53,332 nt of DNA from a bacterium (GTDB lineage Bacteria > Vulcanimicrobiota > Xenobia > Xenobiales > Xenobiaceae), in NCBI GenBank assembly GCA_022839105.1, contig JALHDH010000007.1:1-53332 (forward strand), written 5' to 3'. Position 1 is the stretch's first letter; each line of letters opens with the position of its first letter. The notes beneath the pieces were generated by a model. The model was not told the origin of the DNA. It saw only the letters and a list, made by a program, of their open reading frames with translations, and made no database searches. A program made the position numbers and the translations under genes. Of this stretch, positions 41,440 to 48,727 are shown one piece after another.

Positions 41440-43707
41440 ATGACTGAGATCCGCAGGGTGGACGTGTCCTCCGTCGAGGTGCGCCGAGCGAGTTTGCCCA
41501 AGACTCAGGGGCCCGAGCAGGCTTCCCCCCAGGACCGCGTCGAGTTGGGAGGCGAGGGCCGTCTGGCCAGGACCGCCCCGGCGCCCCAACCTGCCCAGGG
41601 TGCGCCCGCGCCGGCCTCGAGCCCCGCGGACGAAGCTCGCGACAAGTCGCTTGAGCGCGAGTTGCGCCAGCGCCTGCATCGGATCGAGTCCATCGGTCGC
41701 TCGGTGGGCGGCGACTTCAAGATGCAGGTCAAGGAAGGGCCTGGCTGGGCCTACGACTTCAGCAACAACACGATCACCTACCGCCTGGAGGACCTCCAGG
41801 GCAAGCCTGCGGACTACGGGATCGGCGTGGTGCTCCACGAGGGCTCCCACCGCCTGTACTCCCGTTGGCTGGTGGAAAAGGAGATGATGGGCAACGAGCC
41901 CTTCCTCTTCCTGAACAACGCCGTCGAGGATCCCCGGGTCAACAACATCACCATCTCGCGGTATGCCGGGGCCAAGGATTACTTCAAGGTCATCTACGAC
42001 GAGGACCTCTTCAAAGGCCGTTCCAACATGCGCGAGCAGTTGGCCCAGAGGCTGGTCGAGGCTTCCCAGGGCCGGATCACCCCGGACCAGGCGCGTCGGG
42101 TGATCGAGAAGTCGGGCATGCAGCAGCCCAAGCACATGCAGTATGGCTTCGGGGTCATCTACGACTGGTACACCAACGGAGAGCGCGACCCGGACATCGT
42201 CGACCCCAAGGTCAACCAGGCCCTGGATCAGACCCGGGCCGACTACCGCGAGGCGATCCGCCTCAAGCGCGACGTCCTGAAGACCGATCTGTCCTCGATG
42301 GAAGTCGACCAGCAGGCTCACGAGTCCTATGACATCGTCAAGAACAAGATCTGGCCTGTGTACAAGGAGTTGATCCAGGAAGACGTCGACAACCTCTCCA
42401 AAGCCCTTCAGGGCCAACAGGGCCAAAAGGGCCAACAGGGCCAGAGTGGTCAGTCTGGCCAATCCGGTCAGTCGGGACAGACCGGCCAGCCGGGTCAGCC
42501 CGGTCAGTCGGGAACCGGCAGTCCCCAGGACATGCCCGATCTCACTCCCGAAGAAGCGCGCGAACTGGCCGAGAAGGTGCTCGGCGAGATGGACCGGGAG
42601 CTCAACGACAAGTTGGAGTCCCGTCAGGAGGACCTCAAGCGCGGGGGACAGTCCCAACCCGGACAAGGGCCCCAGAAGCCCGGGCAGGGGAAGGCGGGGG
42701 ATCAGGCCCAGGGCAACCAGTCCGACAAGGGCAACCAGTCCGACAAGGGCAACCAGGCCGACCAGGGCAACCAGGCCAACCAGGGCAACCAGTCCGACAA
42801 GGGCAACCAGGCCAACCAGGGCAACCAGTCCGACCAGGCGGGAGGCGACCCGAGCGACAGCTCGGATGGCCGGGGGACCTCGGAAATCGACCTGCCGGAT
42901 CTCGAAGATCTGATCCGGATGAAGCAGGAAATGGAGTCGATGTACGAGGGCCTGAAGTCCGATTATGACCGTTACCACGGTCCGGTGGCCCCTTATGCCG
43001 ACGAACTGGCCGGGGAGCTGAAGAACTTCCTCGCCGAGAACACCCGCCCCAAGTTCCAAAGACAGACCTTCGCCTCCGGGCGCAAGCTGGACATGCGCTC
43101 GGCGATGCAGGCCGAGGCCCGCTACGAGCGGACCGGAGAGTTTGACCCCAATATCTGGTTGCGCCGGAACAACCCCACCGAGCGCGGCTATGAATTCGTC
43201 TTCGTCCTGGACGAGTCCGGTTCGATGAAAGGCGACAACAAGTGGCGCAATGCGGTTCAGGCCCTGGTCCTGGCCGTCGAGGCGCTGGACCAGTTGGATA
43301 TCGGTTTCGGTCTGGTCGGCTTCTCGGATCTGCCCAAGGTCCACAAGGACCTCTCCGAGAAGTTCACCCTGGACTCCCGAAACTCCATGCTTGCCGACAT
43401 CGAGAGCAGCCCTTCCGGGGGAACCAACGACTCCGATGCCGTCAAGTCGGCCATCGAGATGCTCAAGAGGGGGGACCCCGACAAGCGCAAGATCATGATC
43501 GTGATCACCGACGGCCAGGGCAAGGAGGACCAGCTCAAGGCCGAGCTGGCTCGCGCCAAGGAGTTGGGGATCAACGCGATCGGCGTGGGGATCGACAGCG
43601 GGATGGCTCACGTCGAGAACGTGTACCCCGAAGCGGTCCTGGTGGACCGGGTCTCCAAGCTTCCCTCCCGACTGGCCGAGGTGCTCCGCGAGCAGATCGA
43701 GTCCTGA
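41440..43707 (+). CDS. VWA protein with HExxH motif and collagen-like region
   Basis: Encodes 755 residues; AAGGAG lies upstream. The N terminus is disordered with 'QDRVELGGEG'. About 65-310 is a helical domain containing 'VVLHEGSHRLYSRW' (H133-E-G-S-H137) and, 26 residues on, 'NNAVEDPRVNN' (E163), a gluzincin-like metallopeptidase pattern. About 325-358 is a collagen-like G-Q-x repeat and 425-466 a six-residue G-N-Q repeat. A C-terminal VWA domain (about 585-755) has MIDAS 'FVLDESGSMKGDNK', 'GGTNDSDAV' and 'IVITDGQGK'. It is the expected partner of the AAA ATPase (compare MoxR-VWA and midasin-type pairs). It has no signal peptide. Confidence 0.88.
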   Translation: MTEIRRVDVSSVEVRRASLPKTQGPEQASPQDRVELGGEGRLARTAPAPQPAQGAPAPASSPADEARDKSLERELRQRLHRIESIGRSVGGDFKMQVKEGPGWAYDFSNNTITYRLEDLQGKPADYGIGVVLHEGSHRLYSRWLVEKEMMGNEPFLFLNNAVEDPRVNNITISRYAGAKDYFKVIYDEDLFKGRSNMREQLAQRLVEASQGRITPDQARRVIEKSGMQQPKHMQYGFGVIYDWYTNGERDPDIVDPKVNQALDQTRADYREAIRLKRDVLKTDLSSMEVDQQAHESYDIVKNKIWPVYKELIQEDVDNLSKALQGQQGQKGQQGQSGQSGQSGQSGQTGQPGQPGQSGTGSPQDMPDLTPEEARELAEKVLGEMDRELNDKLESRQEDLKRGGQSQPGQGPQKPGQGKAGDQAQGNQSDKGNQSDKGNQADQGNQANQGNQSDKGNQANQGNQSDQAGGDPSDSSDGRGTSEIDLPDLEDLIRMKQEMESMYEGLKSDYDRYHGPVAPYADELAGELKNFLAENTRPKFQRQTFASGRKLDMRSAMQAEARYERTGEFDPNIWLRRNNPTERGYEFVFVLDESGSMKGDNKWRNAVQALVLAVEALDQLDIGFGLVGFSDLPKVHKDLSEKFTLDSRNSMLADIESSPSGGTNDSDAVKSAIEMLKRGDPDKRKIMIVITDGQGKEDQLKAELARAKELGINAIGVGIDSGMAHVENVYPEAVLVDRVSKLPSRLAEVLREQIES
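42412..42510 (+). repeat. Eleven 9-bp units encoding G-Q-x (collagen-like)
   Basis: Eleven consecutive Gly-Gln-x triplets in frame, with third residues Q, K, Q, S, S, S, S, T, P, P, S. Codons vary, so this is old or selected at protein level rather than a fresh DNA expansion. Confidence 0.92.
42712..42837 (+). repeat. Seven 18-bp tandem units encoding G-N-Q-[SA]-[DN]-[KQ]
   Basis: Seven 18-bp units, each starting GGCAACCAG, run without interruption in frame. High DNA identity implies recent expansion and possible length variation between strains. Confidence 0.93.
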
Positions 43708-43725
43708 GTCACTCCAACCGGCAGG

Positions 43726-43750
43726 CCTGTCCGGGACGGTTCCCGACAGG
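43726..43750 (+). other. Intercistronic hairpin
   Basis: CCTGTC...GGGA pairs with TCCC...GACAGG with one bulge, between the VWA gene and the glycine-rich gene. It is similar in place to the hairpin at 41373. Confidence 0.4.
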
Positions 43751-43770
43751 ACCAGAGATTCGGAGGCAAC

Positions 43771-44307
43771 ATGAACGTTCGTCCAACCGGCTCGGCAGCC
43801 CCGAGCCTCCCGGTGGCCCCACCCCAGGCCCGCCCTGTTGAGGCTTCGATGCCTCGTGAGACGGTCGAGGTCGGAGCCCAGGAAGACAAGCCCGGCCTGG
43901 GTTATCGCATGATCCGCACCGGGGCTGGCGTGGTGGGAGCCTTCACGGGTGGAGTCCTGGGAGCCGGGGTCGGCGCGGTCAAGGGGGCCGGCGCCGAGCA
44001 CCCCAGGCTTCCGGCGGTCCTGCACCGGGCGCTTCGAATCGCCGGGGCGGTCTCCGGCCTGGTGGCCGGCGCAGCCGTCGGCCTGGCGGCAGGGCCCTTT
44101 GCGGCCGTGGCCGGGCTCATGGTGGGTCCGGTGATCGGAGCCGTCGTCGGCGGAGCCGCCGGGGGAGCCCTGGAAGGCCTGGGCACGGCGGGTCAGGGGG
44201 CAGGGAAGGGATCCCTGGAGGGAATCCGCAAGGGATTCGACATCGGGCGGACCGTGGTCGAGAAGATCGCCGAGGAGCCTCCGTCTCCGCCCCAGCCCCG
44301 AACCTGA
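43771..44307 (+). CDS. Glycine-zipper-like membrane protein
   Basis: Encodes 178 residues; GGAGG lies upstream. The N terminus is Pro/Ala-rich with 'RETVEVGAQ'. About 47-150 holds several Gly/Ala-rich helices with G-x3-G spacing ('GAGVVGAFTGGVLGAGVGAV', 'LMVGPVIGAVVGGAAGGAL'), the pattern of glycine-zipper helices that pack in membranes. The tail is polar. It follows the AAA and VWA genes and ends at a strong terminator, so it is probably the last gene of that operon. It could be the membrane target or anchor of the AAA-VWA pair. Confidence 0.75.
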   Translation: MNVRPTGSAAPSLPVAPPQARPVEASMPRETVEVGAQEDKPGLGYRMIRTGAGVVGAFTGGVLGAGVGAVKGAGAEHPRLPAVLHRALRIAGAVSGLVAGAAVGLAAGPFAAVAGLMVGPVIGAVVGGAAGGALEGLGTAGQGAGKGSLEGIRKGFDIGRTVVEKIAEEPPSPPQPRT

Positions 44308-44330
44308 TCTGCCATCGACCCGCTCCATGT

Positions 44331-44359
44331 GAGAAGGTGCGCCAGTGGCGCACCTTCTC
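44331..44359. terminator. Strong bidirectional terminator
   Basis: A perfect 13-bp stem (44331-44343 with 44347-44359) and 3-nt loop, followed by GTCTTCC. It ends the AAA-VWA operon and lies ahead of the convergent minus-strand gene end at 44383. Confidence 0.85.
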
Positions 44360-44382
44360 GTCTTCCATCCGGGTTGCCCCGA

Positions 44383-44829
44383 CTACAGCGAGAGCCGGGA
44401 GCTCACCTCTTCATCCAGGGGAAAGCGCCCCGGCCGCGAGTGGATCACCAGGCGCCAGTGCTCCGGCGGGGACACCCTGGTCCGCTCCGGGTCCGTCTGC
44501 ATCTCCAGGGCTCCGTCCACCAGGAGTTCTTCGAGGAACCGGAAGAGATCCCGACCCGCCCGGCGGGTCAGCGTCATCAGGAGGACCCGGCCGGGAACGA
44601 ACGAGTCCGCGATCGACTGCCGGATCCTCTCGGGGGTGAGCGGGAAGGAGGAGTCGATGTGGACCACCTGGCGACCAGGCCAGGTCTGGGCCACGCACTC
44701 GAAGACGGTGGTCTCTGGCAGGTCATCTCCTCCCAGGATGGCTCCAGGTTCCTCCAGGCGGTCGATGCGCTGGAGAAAGTCCAGGATTCGTTTCCGAGCC
44801 GTCTCGCTTCTCCGGGTGGGGTCGGTCAT
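44383..44829 (-). CDS. Small protein resembling the core of an AAA ATPase without P-loop
   Basis: Encodes 148 residues; GAGG lies about 6 nt before the ATG at 44829, which begins 10 bp after the stop of the FecR-like gene. The second half has the order of an AAA_5 core: a hydrophobic strand 'GRVLLMTLTRRAGRDLF' where Walker B would be (no Asp-Glu), then 'RFLEELLVDGALEM', 'EHWRLVIHSRPGRFPLDEE' and 'VSSRLS', like sensor-1 and Arg-finger segments. There is no Walker A. It is either a degenerate AAA domain with a regulatory role or an unrelated fold with chance similarity. Confidence 0.6.
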   Translation of the reverse strand: MTDPTRRSETARKRILDFLQRIDRLEEPGAILGGDDLPETTVFECVAQTWPGRQVVHIDSSFPLTPERIRQSIADSFVPGRVLLMTLTRRAGRDLFRFLEELLVDGALEMQTDPERTRVSPPEHWRLVIHSRPGRFPLDEEVSSRLSL

Positions 44830-44839
44830 CTCGGTCCTC

Positions 44840-45853
44840 TCAGAGCTTTTCGATGGGATCCGGGGAACCCAGGGCGGTCTCCTTGTCCAGGGCCTCCCGG
44901 GCGTGGGCCGGGCAGCCCCGGGTCAGGAAGGCGCGAACCAGGGCCCGGTAGATCAGCGGGTTTTCGGGGTCCTTTCGGGACATCTCCTGCAGCAGGTGGA
45001 GGTTCTTGTCGACCAGGCCCTGACTGTTGTACAGCAGGAACATGTCGGTGTCCTCGATGCTGGTTGTCTTGTTGGCCTTCTGAAGGGCCTCGTAGCGCTT
45101 CTCGGAGCGCTCGACGAGCTGAGCCAGCGGCTGGGTCAGGACCCGGAAGGGATACTTGCGGACCACGATCGAATCGTCGGGCCCCAGGACCTGCCAGTAA
45201 TAGAGGCTGTTGCGGGTCAACTGGACCGGGCCTCGGAAGGGGAACTTGAATCTCGGCTCGGTGGAGGTCCCTTCGTACAGGAACTCGTCCCATTCGTTGA
45301 AGAACTGGAAGCGATAGGTGGGCAACTGCAGGTCCTTGCAGTAGAAGACCGGAGGCGAGGTGGTGGCCTTCACCCAGGCCGAGAGGAAGGTCTGCTCCTT
45401 CTCGTAGGCCCCGGGATCCTCCGCCTGAGCGAAGTCGGCGACGCGAAGCCGGCGCAGGAGCATGTAGGGGATCTCGACCTGCCCGCGGCTCCGTGCCTGG
45501 ATCTGGGCACGGCGGAGAGCGCCGGACTCGGACTGCAGATTCTTGAAGGCGACCTTGGCCTGGCCGGTCGGGTCGAGGACCTCCAGATGGTTGTCGAAGA
45601 AGAAGAGGACCACGACCTTGCCGTCGTCCATCGTCTGGAGCTGGTCCTCGGGGCGGAGCAGCTCCAGCAGGTACAGAGGCCTCCAGTCGCCGTTCACGTT
45701 CTTGATCTGGGCCTGGCCCAGGACCTGGGACACGATGGCGACCGGCATGTTCTGGGCCAGTTCTTCCTGCTCGCTGGTGCGGGCGCCGGCCGGCACGGCG
45801 CTCCAGAGCAGCCCGACGAGCATTCCCAGGAAGAGGAGATTTCTTCTGGACAT
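44840..45853 (-). CDS. Secreted FecR-like domain protein
   Basis: Encodes 337 residues from ATG 45853 with GGGAGG about 6 nt upstream. A signal peptide covers about 1-25 ('LLFLGMLVGLLWSAVPAGA'). A FecR-type beta domain (about 35-105) has 'VSQVLGQAQIKNVNGDWRPL', 'RPEDQLQTMDDGKVVVLFF' and 'FDNHLEVLDPTG'. A beta domain follows with 'YRFQFFNEWDEFLYEGT' and 'LTRNSLYYWQVLG', then a helical, TPR-like C terminus ('LLQEMSRKDPENPLIYRAL'). FecR domains in such stand-alone exported proteins are usually binding modules; no sigma factor is nearby. Confidence 0.75.
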   Translation of the reverse strand: MSRRNLLFLGMLVGLLWSAVPAGARTSEQEELAQNMPVAIVSQVLGQAQIKNVNGDWRPLYLLELLRPEDQLQTMDDGKVVVLFFFDNHLEVLDPTGQAKVAFKNLQSESGALRRAQIQARSRGQVEIPYMLLRRLRVADFAQAEDPGAYEKEQTFLSAWVKATTSPPVFYCKDLQLPTYRFQFFNEWDEFLYEGTSTEPRFKFPFRGPVQLTRNSLYYWQVLGPDDSIVVRKYPFRVLTQPLAQLVERSEKRYEALQKANKTTSIEDTDMFLLYNSQGLVDKNLHLLQEMSRKDPENPLIYRALVRAFLTRGCPAHAREALDKETALGSPDPIEKL

Positions 45854-45958
45854 GATGCCTCCCATCATCCGGGGCGATCCCCGCCTGGGCGCCGCCCCTT
45901 TGGTGGATTGTGCCATGTCCGGGCTTCGAGGAGGGGAAAGGCGGCCCCTTCCAGGCCT

Positions 45959-46822
45959 TCAGTGGCCGCGGGGGCGGGGACCCAGGGCCGTGAGGGCCAG
46001 GCCCGTCAGGCCTCCGCCCAGGTGTCCCCAGTTGTCCAGAGGGATGCCCAGGAAATCGGAAAGGACGAACCCGAGAACCAGCAACAGGGTCAGGGCCGTG
46101 CCGATCCGGCGGGCGCTGGCTTCGTCGAAGAGGCGCCAGCGCCAGGAGAGGCCCACGTAGGCGGCCCCCACCCCGAAGAGGGCCGTGGAGGCACCCACGC
46201 CGGGGACCGGATTGAAGGCCCAGGACAAGAGGTTGCCGCCCAGCGCCGCCAGGATGTAGAGGATCAGGAACCGGCGCGTGCCCAGGACTCCCTCCAAGGG
46301 TGGACCCATGTTCATCAGGAAGTACATGTTGGCCAGCAGGTGCCACCAGCCCGCATGCAGCAGGACCGGCGTCAGGAAGCGCCACAACTCGAAGGTGTGC
46401 AGGACGTTGGCATGATTGCGCAGCATCGACCAGATCAGCGTGGGCAAGGGCTGCGGGATCAGGGGGGCGAAATCCGGAGGCGCAAGCAGGTAGACCGCGA
46501 CGGTCAGCACCGTCAACCCGGTGACCGCGCGGGCCATGGGCGAGTAGTTCGAGAAGCTGACCGTGTACTTCTGGTGGATCTCCTTCTGGAAGCTGGCACT
46601 GATGCGTCCGGTGCCGTTGCACGAAGGGCACTCGGAAGGACAGGCGATCTGTCCGACCCCGCCGCAGATCCGGCAGGAGGACTCCAGGCCGCGGGGGGAG
46701 GTCCGGGTCCCCTCGCCTTGGCATCCGGGACACGTCGCCTTCCCGGAACCGGCACAGTCGACGCAGCGGCCCGATCCGGAGCATCTGGGGCAAGGCCTCT
46801 CCAGGCCATTGTTTTCAGCCAA
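45959..46822 (-). CDS. Rhomboid intramembrane protease with DnaJ-like Cys-rich domain
   Basis: Encodes 287 residues. Residues 10-72 have DnaJ-type C-x2-C-x-G-x-G zinc motifs: C11/C14, C20/C23, C31/C34, C50/C53 and C65/C68. About 96-282 is a six-helix rhomboid. It has 'LWRFLTPVLLHAGWWHLLAN' (the conserved H-x3-N loop), the catalytic Ser in 'GVGASTALFG' (S212) and the catalytic His in 'DNWGHLGGGLTG' (H267). It should cleave transmembrane substrates. The cytosolic Cys-rich domain may bind unfolded or partner proteins, as in DnaJ. It is 105 bp upstream of the FecR-like gene on the same strand. Confidence 0.9.
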   Translation of the reverse strand: MAENNGLERPCPRCSGSGRCVDCAGSGKATCPGCQGEGTRTSPRGLESSCRICGGVGQIACPSECPSCNGTGRISASFQKEIHQKYTVSFSNYSPMARAVTGLTVLTVAVYLLAPPDFAPLIPQPLPTLIWSMLRNHANVLHTFELWRFLTPVLLHAGWWHLLANMYFLMNMGPPLEGVLGTRRFLILYILAALGGNLLSWAFNPVPGVGASTALFGVGAAYVGLSWRWRLFDEASARRIGTALTLLLVLGFVLSDFLGIPLDNWGHLGGGLTGLALTALGPRPRGH

Positions 46823-46944
46823 GTGGAACCTCCTGGGGAAACCAGACGGGGCCTGTGAGAAGGAACCCGGCTCTCTTCAGCCAAGGCCCCATGTCGATCG
46901 ATCCGGGACCCGGGCCAAAGCCGGGCCCGGAGGGAGCCGAGCCG

Positions 46945-47727
46945 ATGACTCTTCTTGCGCGGGTTGCCGCGCTCCTGGCAGTGGTGGGAATTCTTGTGGC
47001 AGCCGAGCCCGCCCGCTCGGAGGCCACCTGGTCCGAGACGCGACACGTCGACGGGAAGCCCCAGACCGTCCTGACCAATAGCGGGGCGGCCACCTTCCGG
47101 CGCGAGATCCGCCAGGAGGGGAGCATCTTGAGGAATTCGAGGCCGGCCATCCGGCCCCGGGTCTTCCAGGAACTGCCGGCGGGCACCCCTCCTGCCACCG
47201 GCGCGGTGCCTCGGGAATTCGCCTTCAGCACCTTTGATTCCGCCAAGAGGGCTCCTCGTCCGGTCTCCTGCCTGACCTGGGTTCGCGATGCCTCGGGTCA
47301 GATGGTCCGGCGGACGGCCCGGGTCGATCTCAATGAGATCATCATCCGCCACGCCCGGACCCACAACGTCGATCCCCTGCTGGTCGAACTGGTGATCCGC
47401 TACGAATCGAACTTCAATCCCCAGGCGATCTCGCCCGCAGGAGCCCAGGGGCTGATGCAGTTGATGCCGGGCACGGCGGCCGGCCTGGGAGTCGGCGATC
47501 CCTTCGACCCGGACCAGAACGTCAGCGGGGGAGTTCGCTACATCGCGGACCAGTTGCGCCGTTTCAAGGATGTCCGTCTGGCCCTGGCCGCCTACAACGC
47601 CGGCCCCGGCGCCGTCCTGGAATACGCCGGCGTTCCGCCCTACGCCGAGACCCGCTACTACGTGGACGCCATCTATTCGGAGTATCGGGCCCACCTGGCG
47701 GCTCGGAGCCGGGCGCGATCCCGGTGA
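46945..47727 (+). CDS. Lytic transglycosylase (SLT domain)
   Basis: Encodes 260 residues from ATG 46945, which gives a direct signal peptide (about 1-22, 'VAALLAVVGILVAAEPARS'); upstream in-frame starts would add 30 polar residues. After an unfamiliar 110-residue segment, the SLT domain has the catalytic Glu in 'LVIRYESNFNPQAISPAGA' (E154), 'GLMQLMPGTAAGLGV', 'FDPDQNVSGGVRYI' and 'LALAAYNAGPGAVLEY'. It cleaves peptidoglycan glycan strands with anhydromuramic acid formation. It is divergent from the rhomboid gene. Confidence 0.93.
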   Translation: MTLLARVAALLAVVGILVAAEPARSEATWSETRHVDGKPQTVLTNSGAATFRREIRQEGSILRNSRPAIRPRVFQELPAGTPPATGAVPREFAFSTFDSAKRAPRPVSCLTWVRDASGQMVRRTARVDLNEIIIRHARTHNVDPLLVELVIRYESNFNPQAISPAGAQGLMQLMPGTAAGLGVGDPFDPDQNVSGGVRYIADQLRRFKDVRLALAAYNAGPGAVLEYAGVPPYAETRYYVDAIYSEYRAHLAARSRARSR

Positions 47728-47797
47728 AATCCCGTCCGGAGACTCCAGCCCCGCCCGGCTCGACGGGAAGGCTCCTGTTCTCAGGAGGCGCCCGAAC

Positions 47798-48727
47798 GTG
47801 CTGAGGGTGCAGGAAGGCGCCCGGCGTCCGTCGGGGGGGGCCGGCTGGGGGCCTTCAACAGCGGGGATCCTGTTCTTCCTCGTGCTGATGGGATTCCTGG
47901 CTTCCATCGTTCAGGCCCGGCCGGCCTGTTCGGCCTGTGGTCGGCCCCTGGTGGGGACCTATTATCGCCTGGACGATGGTCGGCAACTCTGTCCCGCGGA
48001 CTACGAGCGCCTGGGACCACGCTGCGTGAGTTGCGGCTCGTTGGTCTTCGGATCCTACGTGCTCGTGGACGGGCGCCACACCGTGTGTCGCCCCTGTCAC
48101 CAGCGCAACCCGGCCTGCTTCATCTGCGGCCTGCCTTCGCGCGCTCCCGGCCGGCGTCTCTCCGACGGGCGGGCTCTGTGCCCGGAGCATGCCCGGCAGG
48201 CCGTCCTGACCACCAGTCCTGCCGAGGCCATCATGCATCAGGCCGAGCAGGTGCTCTGCGCCGCCCTGGGTCCGGAGATGCGCCTGAAGCATCCGATCGA
48301 CGTGGTCCGGGTGGTCGATGGGAACACCCTGAGGCGCCTTCTGGGGCGTCGGGCCCAGGCAGGCGCCGATCTCCTGGGACTTTTCCACTTGCAGGTGCAG
48401 GGGTTCTCTCGTCGCTACACGGTCTACTTCATCAGCGGATTGCCCCGAGAAAGGCTCCTGGTCGTCGCTGCGCATGAGTATGCCCACGCCTGGCACAGCG
48501 AGCAGAATCCCCGCTACATGGAGTGCAGCGACCGGATGCGGGAGGGCTTCGCCGAGTGGGTGGCCTTCAAGGCCAATCAGCACCTCGGGCGCCAGGCAGA
48601 GGGCGACCGGCTTCTGGGTCAGAAGTCCGGACCTTATCTGGAGGGTTTGCGTCGCTTCCTGCAGTTGGAGGGTGAGGTGGGGGTGACGGGAGTCCTCCGC
48701 CTGGCCAGGACCCGGATGGACCTTTGA
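47798..48727 (+). CDS. Exported LIM-like zinc-finger DA1-type metallopeptidase
   Basis: Encodes 309 residues from GTG 47798 (AGGAGG 9 nt upstream). A hydrophobic segment (about 22-40) is a signal peptide or anchor. About 43-133 holds zinc-finger pairs with LIM-like spacing: 'CSACGRPLVGTYY', 'LCPADYERLGPRCVSCGS', 'TVCRPCHQRNPACFICG' and 'RALCPEH'. The C-terminal domain has 'LVVAAHEYAHAWHSE' (H226-E-Y-A-H230) and 'MREGFAEWVAF' (the third-ligand-type Glu). The order LIM, then an H-E-x-x-H-A-W domain with a downstream E-G-x-x-E motif, is that of plant DA1 peptidases. In plants those are ubiquitin-regulated; the bacterial substrate is unknown. It overlaps the next gene. Confidence 0.82.
   Translation: MLRVQEGARRPSGGAGWGPSTAGILFFLVLMGFLASIVQARPACSACGRPLVGTYYRLDDGRQLCPADYERLGPRCVSCGSLVFGSYVLVDGRHTVCRPCHQRNPACFICGLPSRAPGRRLSDGRALCPEHARQAVLTTSPAEAIMHQAEQVLCAALGPEMRLKHPIDVVRVVDGNTLRRLLGRRAQAGADLLGLFHLQVQGFSRRYTVYFISGLPRERLLVVAAHEYAHAWHSEQNPRYMECSDRMREGFAEWVAFKANQHLGRQAEGDRLLGQKSGPYLEGLRRFLQLEGEVGVTGVLRLARTRMDL

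Noticed and set aside
42412..42837. Tandem repeats resembling a CRISPR-type array
   Set aside because: The units are 9 and 18 bp, without spacers, and in frame inside a coding region, so they are protein repeats.
41347..44328. 993-residue minus-strand frame with a V-G-L-V-A-L repeat
   Set aside because: The repeat is the reverse complement of the G-N-Q tandem repeat in the VWA gene; there is no independent evidence of coding.
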